A stretch of 64,000 bases of DNA from positions 3,410,001-3,474,000 of the forward strand of contig OZ244038.1 in NCBI GenBank assembly GCA_965215145.1, in the 5' to 3' direction. The translations under genes were made by a program, and so were the position numbers. Positions 25,462 through 33,769 of this stretch are shown here, one piece after another; within the stretch, counting starts at the first letter, position 1, and the number at the start of each line of letters is the position of its first letter. The DNA comes from G965215145 sp965215145. Lineage in GTDB: Bacteria > Bacteroidota > Rhodothermia > Rhodothermales > JANQRZ01. The notes beneath the pieces are model-generated. The model had not been told where the DNA came from, searched no databases, and worked only from the letters and a program-made list of their open reading frames with translations.

Positions 25462-28400
25462 GGGGCCGCCCGCGCTCGATCTTGCTGAGGGCCCTCGCTC
25501 TCGCCTACGGCGTCCTCGCCCTACTCGTCCCGTTCCGGAACGCGCAGGCTCAGCCGGCGTCGGCGCAGGAGCAGGCCCGCGCCGCGCTGACAGACGGCCG
25601 CTACGCGGAGGCCGCCGCGCTGCTGACCGCCGCCCTCGACCGCCGACCCGCCGACGCCAGCCTCCTCGTCCTCCGCGGTCAGGCCCACGAGGGCCGGGGG
25701 CAGTTCGGCCAGGCGGCGGCGGACTACGAACGCGCGCTCGCGCTGCGTCCGGGCTCCGAAGCTGCCCGCGAGGGGCTCGGCCGAACACGCGAGCGGCTGC
25801 GGCTGGCACGCGAAGCGGCTCTGGCTTCGCACGAGCAGCGCGTCCGCGCCGACCCCGAGAACCCGGCCCACCGGCTCCGCTACGCCGAGGCCCTCCGCGA
25901 CGCTGGCCGCGCGGACGCCGCCATCGAGCAGTACGAGGCCCACCTCGTCCGCACGCAGGGCACGCCCGACGTGGTGACCGCCTATCTCGTCCTCCTCGCC
26001 GGCCAGAGCCGCCACCGGCGCGGCGCCGCCGAGGCCGCGCGCTACCTCGCCCTCTACCCCGGCTCCGCCGACCTCTGGATGCGGCTCGGCTACTTCCGGC
26101 TGTGGCAGGGCGAGCACGCCGGCGCCGAGGACGCCTTCCGCCAGGCCCTCGCCCGCGACGCCGGCCACCGCGAGGCCCGGCGCGGGCTGGCTCAGGCTAC
26201 CGCCGCCCTCGCCACCCAGGCCGCTCCCGCCGACCCCGCCGACGACCTCCGCCGCACGCTCGAAGCGGAGCCCGACCGGCCGGAGGTCCGCTTCGAGCTC
26301 GTCGAGGCGCTGGCCGCGGCCGGCCGCCACGTCGAGGCGTTCAGCGAGCTGCAGGCGCTGGAGCCGGCCTTCGGCCGGACGGCGCGGTGGCGGACGCTGT
26401 TCGAGGCCGTCGACGCCGCGCTCCCGGAGGACGCCGAGGTCTACCGCGTGGACCGCCTCGCCTACCGCCTCGCCCTCGACCCCGACAGCCGCGCCGCCCG
26501 CTCGGACCTCGTGGACGCCCTCGCCGACGCGGGCCGCTACAACGAGGCCTACCAGACCCTGCTCGAAGGGGGACGGAGCTTCGGCCCAGACGACCCCGCC
26601 TACCAGATCCGCCTGCGGCGGTTACAGGAAGAACGCCTCGAGCAGGCCCGCGCGGCGCAGACCGCCCTTGCCCGCCGCCTCCGCCGCGACTCGACCGATC
26701 GTGAGGCCGCACGCGAGCTTGCCGCCACCTACCCCGTCCTTCAGGCCGCCGGCGACCTCGGCGCGCTCGACGAGCCCATCGCGCTCTTCGAGGAGCTGCT
26801 CGCCGAGGACCCTGAGGACCACGAGCTTCGGCTTCAGTACGCCCAGGTGCTCACCCAGGCCCGCAAGCCCGCCGCGCTCGACGAGTCGCGTCGGCTCCTC
26901 GCGGCCGACCCCGACGACCCCCGCTTCGCCGCGCAGCTCGCCTACGCCGCCCTCCTCGGCGACCCTATCCCCGCCGACGCCGAGCGGGCGCTGGCCGACG
27001 CCCTCCGCCGCCACCCCGAGCACCCCGGCCTCCTCCTCGCCGCCGTCACCTTCCACACCGACGTCGACGACCTCGACCGCGCCGAGGCGCTGCTGGAAGG
27101 GGCCGCACTCGCCGGGGCGCCAGCGCCGGAGGTCGAGGCGCGAGCAGAAATGATCCGCGAGGCCCGCCACTACCGGATCCTCGAAGCTGCTCGCGCCGTC
27201 GCGAGCGCCGGTCGCTACGCCGAGGCCGTCGCGGGCGTCGTGGAGTACCACCAGCTTTCCGACCGGCCGATGACGCGCGAGGGCCGGATCGAGCTGGCTC
27301 AGTACCACGCCGCCGCCGGAGATGCCGACGCCGCGCTGGCGCTGCTGGCCGAGGCGCAGACCGAGCGGTTCACGCCGGAGGTGCAGCGGACGACGGCGCG
27401 GCTCCTATTCGACGCCGGCCGTTACCGCGAGGCCCTCGCCGCCGTCCGCATCGCCCTCGATGCGGACCCCGCCGACGTGCAGGCGCGGGTGCTCCTCGGC
27501 GACGCCCTCCGCGAGCTCGGCCGCTACGACGAGGCCGAGGAGGAGTACCTCGCCGCCGTCGCCGAGGCCGCACCCGGCACCGCCGGCGCCATCGAGGACC
27601 GCCTCGCCTTCCTCGACCGGATCACCGGGTTCGGGACGGGGCTCGGCGTGCTGCTCATCCCGACGACCGAGCTCGTCAGCGCCGGCGGCGACGGGATCGA
27701 CTACCGGCGCCTCTCGCCTGGCCTCGACGCGCAGGTCGTCCTCCCGGTCGGCTGGCCGGTGACGTTTACGGGGACGTACCGCGCCCACCGCATTGGCGGG
27801 ACCGCCTTCGTCCAACTCAGCGACGACGGGGCGCTGCCGGACGTACCGAGCTTCACCGCCCACCAGCTCGGCGCGGGCGCCATCCTCGACCTCACCCCGC
27901 GCGACCGGACGCTCGGCTACGCGCAGAACTACACCAACCGCCTCGTCGCCGAGGCCGGGGCGTTCGCCTACCGCGGCTTCGCCGAGAGCGACTTCGGGAT
28001 TGACGGGGACGGCAGCGACGCCGAGCCCTACGCCGCGCTCCGCTACCTCCACCAGCAGCCGGGGCGGCTCCGCGCCGAGGCCGCGCTGCGCCGGACCTCC
28101 GCCGCCGTCGCCCTCTGGGCGCCCGCCGGCCCGACGGCCGACCTCGCGCTCTACGAGGCCGAGGCCCACGCCGAGGCGACCCCCGCCGACTCGCTCTTCC
28201 GGCTCGCTGGCCGCGCCGCCTACCACCGCATCACGAGCGACGCCGCGGGCGCCAACGACGGCTACAGCGTCCGCGCCGAGGCCGGCGTCCGCGCCGGGTT
28301 CGACGGGCTCTACGCCGGCGCCGCCTACGCCCGCCTCCAGTACGCCGACGCCTCCCCGTTCTACTTCTCCCCCGAGGCCCCGGCCTACGAGCTCCTCGAA

Positions 28401-28655
28401 GCGTTCGTGGAGTACGAGAGCCGGGGGCGGGGGCAGCGGCCGTACGTCCGCGCTCTCGCCGCGCTCGGCGTCGTCCCCAGCGCCGGCGGGTTCCTCTCGC
28501 GCCGCGTTGAGGCCGACCTGATCTACCCGCTCGTCGAGAACCTCGGGCTCGGGCTGAACCTCCGGCTGAGCGAGTCGAGCCGAGCCTTCGACGACGGGGC
28601 GTTCTCGCGCTACGGCATCGTGGCGCTCACCGGCTCCCTCTACGTGGGGCTCTAA
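25458..28655 (+). CDS. TPR-porin for exopolysaccharide export (BcsC/PgaA/PelB-like)
   Basis: A 1065-residue exported protein. The N-terminal signal (SILLRALALAYGVLALLVPF, cleavage near AQA about residue 31) leads into a long run of TPR repeats to about residue 720 (YAEAAALLTAALDRRPADAS, FGQAAADYERALALRPGS and others). The last 340 residues alternate aromatic and glycine in short strands and end YVGL, as expected of an outer-membrane beta-barrel. Periplasmic TPRs ending in a barrel are the secretin-like exporters of synthase-dependent polysaccharides. Start overlaps the stop of the upstream gene; the GT2 synthase starts 6 bp after its stop. Which of the three named families it is closest to cannot be told by eye. 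Confidence 0.75.
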   Translation: MRGRPRSILLRALALAYGVLALLVPFRNAQAQPASAQEQARAALTDGRYAEAAALLTAALDRRPADASLLVLRGQAHEGRGQFGQAAADYERALALRPGSEAAREGLGRTRERLRLAREAALASHEQRVRADPENPAHRLRYAEALRDAGRADAAIEQYEAHLVRTQGTPDVVTAYLVLLAGQSRHRRGAAEAARYLALYPGSADLWMRLGYFRLWQGEHAGAEDAFRQALARDAGHREARRGLAQATAALATQAAPADPADDLRRTLEAEPDRPEVRFELVEALAAAGRHVEAFSELQALEPAFGRTARWRTLFEAVDAALPEDAEVYRVDRLAYRLALDPDSRAARSDLVDALADAGRYNEAYQTLLEGGRSFGPDDPAYQIRLRRLQEERLEQARAAQTALARRLRRDSTDREAARELAATYPVLQAAGDLGALDEPIALFEELLAEDPEDHELRLQYAQVLTQARKPAALDESRRLLAADPDDPRFAAQLAYAALLGDPIPADAERALADALRRHPEHPGLLLAAVTFHTDVDDLDRAEALLEGAALAGAPAPEVEARAEMIREARHYRILEAARAVASAGRYAEAVAGVVEYHQLSDRPMTREGRIELAQYHAAAGDADAALALLAEAQTERFTPEVQRTTARLLFDAGRYREALAAVRIALDADPADVQARVLLGDALRELGRYDEAEEEYLAAVAEAAPGTAGAIEDRLAFLDRITGFGTGLGVLLIPTTELVSAGGDGIDYRRLSPGLDAQVVLPVGWPVTFTGTYRAHRIGGTAFVQLSDDGALPDVPSFTAHQLGAGAILDLTPRDRTLGYAQNYTNRLVAEAGAFAYRGFAESDFGIDGDGSDAEPYAALRYLHQQPGRLRAEAALRRTSAAVALWAPAGPTADLALYEAEAHAEATPADSLFRLAGRAAYHRITSDAAGANDGYSVRAEAGVRAGFDGLYAGAAYARLQYADASPFYFSPEAPAYELLEAFVEYESRGRGQRPYVRALAALGVVPSAGGFLSRRVEADLIYPLVENLGLGLNLRLSESSRAFDDGAFSRYGIVALTGSLYVGL

Positions 28656-28661
28656 CCCATC

Positions 28662-30155
28662 ATGCCCCGATCCCCGGCCCCTCCCCCCTCCTCCCCCCCC
28701 GTCACGCGGACGACGTTCGTGCCGGAGCGCCGGGGGGACGAGGAGGTGCCGCGCCCGTTCGACGCGCCGCGCTACCGTCGCCGGATCGGGTGGCTGACGG
28801 GGCTCGCCGCCGCGCTCGCGGCGCTGATCGGGGTGACGATGGCGGACCCGTTCGGGTGGGGGCTCGGGGTGCGGCTCTCGTGGCAGGGGCTCTTCGTCTA
28901 CTCCTCCGTCGTCGCGCTGGCGGCGTTCCTGGCGGTGCTGCTCGTGCGCTACTTCGGGGTGCTCTTCTTCAGCTACGCCCACACCGCGCGCTACACCGCC
29001 CAGGAGGACGGCTACGCCGACCAGTACGACCCCGCGCGCGCCTACCTCCCGTTCGTCTCCGTGCTCATCCCCGCCTTCGACGAGGCCAAGCTGATCGAAC
29101 GGACCGTCGCTGCTGCGCTCGCGCTCGACTACCCCGACTTCGAGGTGATCGTGATTGACGACGGCTCACGGGACGAGACGGCGCAGATCATCCGGGCGAT
29201 GGTGGGGCGCTACCGGACGGCCGGGGGCGGCACGGCCGAGGTCCGCCTCGTCGAGAAGCCGAACGGGGGGAAGGCGACGGCGCTGAACGCCGGCCTCCAC
29301 GCCGCCCGCGCCGAGGTCGTCCTGTGCGTCGACGGCGACTCGGAGCTCGCGCCGCAGGCGCTCCGCCGCGCCGTGCGCCACCTCCGCGACGCGCGGATCG
29401 GGGCGGTGGCGGGGAACGTGAAGGTCAAGAACCGCCGTACGCTGTGGGCCCGGCTCCAGGCGCTGGAGTACGTCGAGGGGCTGAACATGGTGCGCGCGGC
29501 GCAGAGCGCGTTCCGGCTGGTCAACATCATCCCCGGCCCCGTAGGGCTCTTCCGCAAGGAGGCGCTGCTGCGCGCCGGGTGGTACTCGGCCGACACCTAC
29601 GCCGAGGACTGCGACGTGACGCTGAAGCTGATCCGCGCGGGGTGGCGGGTGGTCTACGAGCCCGAGGCCGTCGCGTGGACGGAGGCGCCGGAGCGGCTGC
29701 ACGACCTCCTGAAGCAGCGCTACCGCTGGACGCGCGGCATCCTCCAGGCGCTGCGCAAGCACAAGGCCCTCTTCTTCAACCCCCTCGCCGACGGCCGCGC
29801 CAACTGGGGCGGGACGGTGGTGCTGTGGTCGATGGCGTTCGAGAGCCTGATCTGGCCGGTGATGAGCGTGTTCGCCCACGTCTACTTCGTGGCCGCCGCG
29901 CTCCTCGGCTACTCGTACTACCTCGTGCTGTGGTGGCTCTCCCTCACCCTGCTCGACGCCGCCGCCGCGCTCTACTGCGTGGCGACCGAGCGCGAGGACC
30001 CGCGGCTGCTCCTCTACGTCCTCCCCTACCGCATCTTCTTCGCCCTCACCATCGACGTCTGCAAGGTGCTCGCGACGCTGGAGGAGCTGCTGGGGTTCGG
30101 GATGAGCTGGGGGAAGCTGGAGCGGATCGGCGGCCCGGCGACGGCGGTGTCTTAA
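28662..30155 (+). CDS. Processive GT2 polysaccharide synthase
   Basis: A 497-residue membrane glycosyltransferase. Two N-terminal TM segments (about 43-60 and 77-103) precede the GT-A domain (about 128-345). Catalytic residues are all present: DD 166-167 (VIDDGS), DGD 224-226, ED 315-316 (TYAEDCD) and QRYRW 352-356. The C-terminal part has about four TM segments and ends FGMSWGKLERIGG, as in PgaC-type synthases; there is no PilZ domain. The reaction would be linear beta-linked chain growth from a UDP- or similar sugar with transport across the inner membrane. The neighbours (TPR-porin, GATase/deacetylase-like protein) support secretion. The sugar is unknown; PgaC-like similarity suggests a hexosamine. 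Confidence 0.85.
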   Translation: MPRSPAPPPSSPPVTRTTFVPERRGDEEVPRPFDAPRYRRRIGWLTGLAAALAALIGVTMADPFGWGLGVRLSWQGLFVYSSVVALAAFLAVLLVRYFGVLFFSYAHTARYTAQEDGYADQYDPARAYLPFVSVLIPAFDEAKLIERTVAAALALDYPDFEVIVIDDGSRDETAQIIRAMVGRYRTAGGGTAEVRLVEKPNGGKATALNAGLHAARAEVVLCVDGDSELAPQALRRAVRHLRDARIGAVAGNVKVKNRRTLWARLQALEYVEGLNMVRAAQSAFRLVNIIPGPVGLFRKEALLRAGWYSADTYAEDCDVTLKLIRAGWRVVYEPEAVAWTEAPERLHDLLKQRYRWTRGILQALRKHKALFFNPLADGRANWGGTVVLWSMAFESLIWPVMSVFAHVYFVAAALLGYSYYLVLWWLSLTLLDAAAALYCVATEREDPRLLLYVLPYRIFFALTIDVCKVLATLEELLGFGMSWGKLERIGGPATAVS

Positions 30156-30457
30156 GCGGCTGGGGAGATTGCGATGTGGGCGCAGCGCGCTGCGCCCCTA
30201 CGGTGGGGATGATGCCGACCTCGGACGGCGGCCCCCCTTCCAGGTCTGCGTAGGGACAGGGTATGCCCGAGGCTGCGAGACCCAAGCCGGGACTCAGATC
30301 CGGAGGCAGGTAGGCCCTGCGGGGGCTCCACCCCGCGCCAAGCGTCACGGGGGCGTGCCCGTCGGCCGGAACATCCGGCGAGAGCAGCTGGGACGCGGGG
30401 CTGGGTACGGGGGTTGGTCTGTCCGTATTCTCATCCTGATCCCGCCGCGAGCGCTCC
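30156..30457. other. Gap inside the EPS locus with repeat elements
   Basis: These 302 bp carry no convincing gene. They hold a GTAG-family palindrome at 30176-30201, a half copy GTAGGGACAGGG at 30250-30268, and a GC-rich stretch with further short inverted repeats such as GCAGGTAGGCCCTGC (about 30304-30318). I looked for a c-di-GMP riboswitch here and did not find its core. A separate promoter for the two downstream genes could be here. Confidence 0.5.
30176..30201. repeat. GTAG-family palindrome within the EPS locus
   Basis: GGGCGCAGCG and CGCTGCGCCC (30178-30197) form a perfect 20-bp palindrome closed on the right by CTAC. It is the same core as 11014-11041, with the left GTAG altered to ATGTG. 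Confidence 0.75.
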
Positions 30458-30850
30458 ATGGAGATCCTCCCCATCCTCTCGACCATCATCCTCGTCGGCA
30501 CCGTCGCGACGCTGATCCTCGCCGTGGCGGCCTACGTGCTCTACAAGCTCCGCGAGCGGAAGGCGCGGGCGCTGCCGACCGGACCGGCCGTAGCACCCCA
30601 GCCCTACGTCCTCACGGCGCCGGCCCAGCAGAGCCCGCGGGTTCCTCACCGAGCTGCCCCCCCGCCCGCTCCGCAGCACTCGCCGTCCTCGCCTCAGCCG
30701 GAGCAACCCGCGCCGGACGTCTCAGCTCCCACGGCCCCACCGACACCCGTCTTCTTCGAGTACACGCCCGAGGGTTACGTGCCCGCCGCCCCCGGCCGCC
30801 CCCGCCGCGCGCCGACGCCGCCGGCCGGCGACCGCATCGCGTGGCGCTAG
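30458..30850 (+). CDS. Single-TM proline-rich protein of the EPS locus
   Basis: A 130-residue protein with one N-terminal membrane segment (ILPILSTIILVGTVATLILAVAA, residues about 3-27), a short basic patch KLRERKARA that would stay cytoplasmic, and a long Pro/Ala-rich tail. No enzymatic domain is visible. Size and place (after the synthase) recall accessory membrane subunits such as PgaD or BcsF/G partners, but there is no sequence likeness I can name. Its stop is overlapped by the GTG start of the next gene, indicating coupling. Confidence 0.6.
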   Translation: MEILPILSTIILVGTVATLILAVAAYVLYKLRERKARALPTGPAVAPQPYVLTAPAQQSPRVPHRAAPPPAPQHSPSSPQPEQPAPDVSAPTAPPTPVFFEYTPEGYVPAAPGRPRRAPTPPAGDRIAWR

Positions 30851-32970
30851 GGCCCGTGCGCTCCTCGGCCCCCCTCGTCCTGCTCGCCGGCCTCGCCCTG
30901 CTCGCCGCGGCCGGGGGCGTCTACCTCGCCCTGCTGACGAGCACGTTCGGCCCGCTCACGACGGCCGACCCTAAGCGCCCAGCCCTCGACGGCGGGCGGG
31001 TGGCGCTGCTGGTCAGCGGATACACCGCGGAGGTCAACGCGGCGCGCGGGGCGCGGGGCCTCGCACCCGGCTGGCTCGCGGCCAACGCCGAGACGTGGCG
31101 CGCCTTCCTCCGCCAGGCCGACGCCGAGTTCGACGAGGTCTCCGACGCCGACGTGGAGGCGGGACGGCTGGAGGACTACGGCCTCCTCGTGCTCCCCGCC
31201 GCCTCGGCCCTCTCCGACCTCCAGGTCGAGCGGGTCAAGGCGTTTCTGGAAGACGGCCGGAGCGTGCTGGCGACGTGGACGCCCGGCATCTACCGCCCCG
31301 ACGGGTCGTGGCGCGGGTGGGCCTTCGTGGAGGAGACGTTCGGCGTCGGGGTCGAGGGGTTCGTCGAGCGGGGCCACGCCGGCTTCCGCGTCTACGCCGA
31401 CACCTTCCCCGGCCTCGCCCGGCCGGGGCTCTACGAGACCGCAGCACAGGGCGATGCGGCGAGCGGCTTCGCGCCCCTCTCGGGGTACGCCTGGGCCGGC
31501 CCCCTCGACGCCGAGCGCCCTGCGGCGGACTTCGCGCTGGCCGACACGCTCGGGAGCGCGACGCGCGTGGAGTTCTTCGCGTGGCTCGGCGGCGACCCCG
31601 CCGCCGCTGCCGAGGCCGCGCTCGACGGCTCGTTCCGCCGCGTCAGCTTCCGCACGGGGACGCCGCTGACGGCTGGGCTCCCGGCCTCGTACCGGATGCG
31701 CACGGGCACCTTCGACGCCCCCCTCACGATGCGCGTCGCCGAGCCCCGCACGGCCCCGCTCGCCTCGTGGTTCGACTTCGCCGCCGACGACCGCCCGGCG
31801 GCCGAGGCGCTGCCGACGAGCGCGGCGAGCGTCTTCGGGACCTACGGCGCCGGCCGGTTCATCTTCCTCGGCCACGAGCTCTCGGCGATGGGCTACGACC
31901 CGGCCGACCAGGGCGTGCTGGCGCGGCTCTTCGAGAACGCGCTGGCATGGCTCGCCCGGAGGCCCGTGGCGTGGGTCGAGCCGTGGCCGGCGCCCCACCG
32001 CCACGCCGCGCTCGTCGCCGGCATCGCCGAGGGCGACCCGCGCCCGCTGGCCGACGCCCTCGGCCCGTTCCGTGAGGCGGACGCCCCGGCCACCCTCTTC
32101 CTCACCGCCGACGCCGCCGAGGGCTACCCCGAGCTCGCCCGCCGCCTGTCCGCGTCGGCTGACCTCGGGCTGCTCGCGGCGCCGGGTCTCCCGGCGGGCG
32201 CGCTCCGGCAGGCCCGGCACCGCTTCGCCGCGACGGCAGGCGACGCACCCGCCGGTTTCCGTCCCAGCCGAGCCGGCGCGGTCCGTCCCGAAGCGGCGCA
32301 GGCGCTCGTCCGAGCGGGGTTCGCCTACGCCCTCGCCGACACGCTCGCCCGCAGCCTCGCCCCCGCTGTCATCGAGGAGGGCCTCGTCGTCATCCCCAAG
32401 ACCGCCCGCACCGACCGCGAGGTGCTCGCCCGGACCCCCGCCGGCACGGCCGCCATCCGCGCGGCGATGCTCCGCGAGGACGTGGCCCGCACCGAGGCCG
32501 AGGGCGGTCTCTACACCCTCGCCTTCCATGCCGACGCCCTCGCCCAGCCCGAGCACCTCGCCCTCCTCCGGGAGACGCTGGGGACGCTGCGGGCGCGCGG
32601 CTTCTGGCTCGCCTCCGGGCGGGACCTCGCCGCGTGGTGGGCCGCCCGCGACGGCCTCCGCACCGCCGTCGAGCGCGTCGGTCCGCGGCGGCTCCGCATC
32701 CGGGTCTCGAACGAGGGCGCCCGCCGCACGGACCGCGCCGCCGTTGCCGTCGCCCTCGGCCACGCCGTCGCCGACGTGCGGGTGCGGACGGAGCTCGTCG
32801 GCGCGCCGGAGCCGGCGGTGACGCTGGAAGAGGATGGGCTGATGCTGCGCCTCGCGGTCGGGCCGCTGGAGCCGGGCGGCTACCGGACCTACCAGGTGGA
32901 CCTCGCGTGGCCGGAGGCGCCCGGACCCGCCCCTACCGGAACGGCCGTTCCGAGCCCAGCATCCCCATGA
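30841..32970 (+). CDS. Membrane-anchored GATase-like/NodB-like/beta-domain protein (PelA-like layout)
   Basis: About 709 residues from the GTG at 30841 (GTG 30856 is the alternative). A TM anchor (PLVLLAGLALLAAAGGVYLALL) places the rest outside the cytoplasm. Residues about 48-340 resemble class I GATase/Rossmann domains (VALLVSGYTAEV, YGLLVLPAASALSD, FLEDGRSVLATWTPG, FIFLGHELSAMG). Residues about 380-605 follow polysaccharide-deacetylase order (HAALVAGIAEG, ATLFLTADAAEGYPELARRL, GFRPSRAG, LYTLAFHADAL, WLASGRDLAAWW), but the metal-binding DD and HxxxH equivalents read VAGIAEG and LGLLAAPG, so activity looks lost. A beta-sandwich-like end follows. Pel's PelA has a related Rossmann-deacetylase-jelly-roll order. 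It overlaps bshB1 tail-to-tail by 38 bp. Confidence 0.65.
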   Translation: MALGPVRSSAPLVLLAGLALLAAAGGVYLALLTSTFGPLTTADPKRPALDGGRVALLVSGYTAEVNAARGARGLAPGWLAANAETWRAFLRQADAEFDEVSDADVEAGRLEDYGLLVLPAASALSDLQVERVKAFLEDGRSVLATWTPGIYRPDGSWRGWAFVEETFGVGVEGFVERGHAGFRVYADTFPGLARPGLYETAAQGDAASGFAPLSGYAWAGPLDAERPAADFALADTLGSATRVEFFAWLGGDPAAAAEAALDGSFRRVSFRTGTPLTAGLPASYRMRTGTFDAPLTMRVAEPRTAPLASWFDFAADDRPAAEALPTSAASVFGTYGAGRFIFLGHELSAMGYDPADQGVLARLFENALAWLARRPVAWVEPWPAPHRHAALVAGIAEGDPRPLADALGPFREADAPATLFLTADAAEGYPELARRLSASADLGLLAAPGLPAGALRQARHRFAATAGDAPAGFRPSRAGAVRPEAAQALVRAGFAYALADTLARSLAPAVIEEGLVVIPKTARTDREVLARTPAGTAAIRAAMLREDVARTEAEGGLYTLAFHADALAQPEHLALLRETLGTLRARGFWLASGRDLAAWWAARDGLRTAVERVGPRRLRIRVSNEGARRTDRAAVAVALGHAVADVRVRTELVGAPEPAVTLEEDGLMLRLAVGPLEPGGYRTYQVDLAWPEAPGPAPTGTAVPSPASP

Positions 32971-33700
32971 GGTCCCGTGTGCCGAGCGGGCCGTGACGAT
33001 ACAGGAACGGCTCGCCATAGGGCGCCCCGATGAGGTGGCCGTAGGTCCGCGCCCGCGCCTCGATCCATTCGAAGAACCCCTCGTTTGAGATGAACGTCTC
33101 GGGCTCCTCCTCGCCCGGCTCGTAGTCCGGGTTGTAGAACTGGCTCTTGAAGGCCCGCAACGCCGCGACCCGCTCCTCCCACACCTCCGACACGTCCACG
33201 ACGAGGGTCGGCTCGAAGGGGACGGACTGCATGTAGTGGAGGACGTGGCTCGGGCGCCACGGCTCCTGCGGGCTCCCGTCGTCCTCGAACGTTTCGAGCC
33301 TGCGGAGGCCACCGTAGAACAGGGCCGCTGTGGCAAGCTCGGCGGCGGCGCAGTGGTCGGGGTGGCGGCAGACGGGGGCGTTGAGGAGGACGACGCGGGG
33401 GCGGTGGCGGCGGACGAGGCGGACGAGCGCACGCTGGTTCGCCTTCGTGTTCTGGATGTCCCCGTCGGGGAGGCCGAGGTTGTCGCGGGCGGTGAGGCCG
33501 ATGACCTCGGCGGCGGCGGCGGCCTCCTCCATCCGCACCTCCGGCGTGCCCCGGCTGCCGAGCTCGCCACGCGTGAAGTCCACGACGCCAGTGGCGTGGC
33601 CGGCGCGGGCGAGGGCGCACATCGTCCCGCCGGCGCAGAGCTCGACGTCGTCCGGGTGGGCCGCGAGGGCGAGGACATCGAGCTTCGGGGCGTCGGGCAC
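32933..33700 (-). CDS. bshB1: Bacillithiol biosynthesis deacetylase BshB1
   Basis: A 255-residue LmbE/PIG-L-type zinc deacetylase. It removes acetate from N-acetylglucosaminyl-malate in bacillithiol synthesis. The metal/catalytic motif AHPDDVE is at residues 14-20 (His 15, Asp 17, Asp 18), and the second motif is CRHPDHCAAAEL. BshB1-type landmarks are DFTRGELGSRGTPEVRMEEA and FKSQFYNPDYEPG. Full length. bshC is at 45879; bshA is not in the window. The 3' end overlaps the EPS gene on the opposite strand. Confidence 0.92.
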   Translation of the reverse strand: MPDAPKLDVLALAAHPDDVELCAGGTMCALARAGHATGVVDFTRGELGSRGTPEVRMEEAAAAAEVIGLTARDNLGLPDGDIQNTKANQRALVRLVRRHRPRVVLLNAPVCRHPDHCAAAELATAALFYGGLRRLETFEDDGSPQEPWRPSHVLHYMQSVPFEPTLVVDVSEVWEERVAALRAFKSQFYNPDYEPGEEEPETFISNEGFFEWIEARARTYGHLIGAPYGEPFLYRHGPLGTRDLMGMLGSERPFR

Positions 33701-33769
33701 GGCGGGGGGGCGAGGCGGGGCGCCGTCAACGCGGCACCGCGCCGCCGGCTCCCCCGACTGAATGCCGGC

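Noticed and set aside
30156..30457. Possible c-di-GMP or cobalamin riboswitch in the EPS locus
   Set aside because: Short GC stems and repeats are present but the conserved cores of these riboswitches are not.
30169..30840. In-frame upstream extension of the GATase/NodB-like gene to 30169
   Set aside because: It runs through the GTAG palindromes and the small proline-rich gene in another frame and gives arginine/proline-rich shadow sequence; the GTG at 30841 precedes a clean TM anchor.
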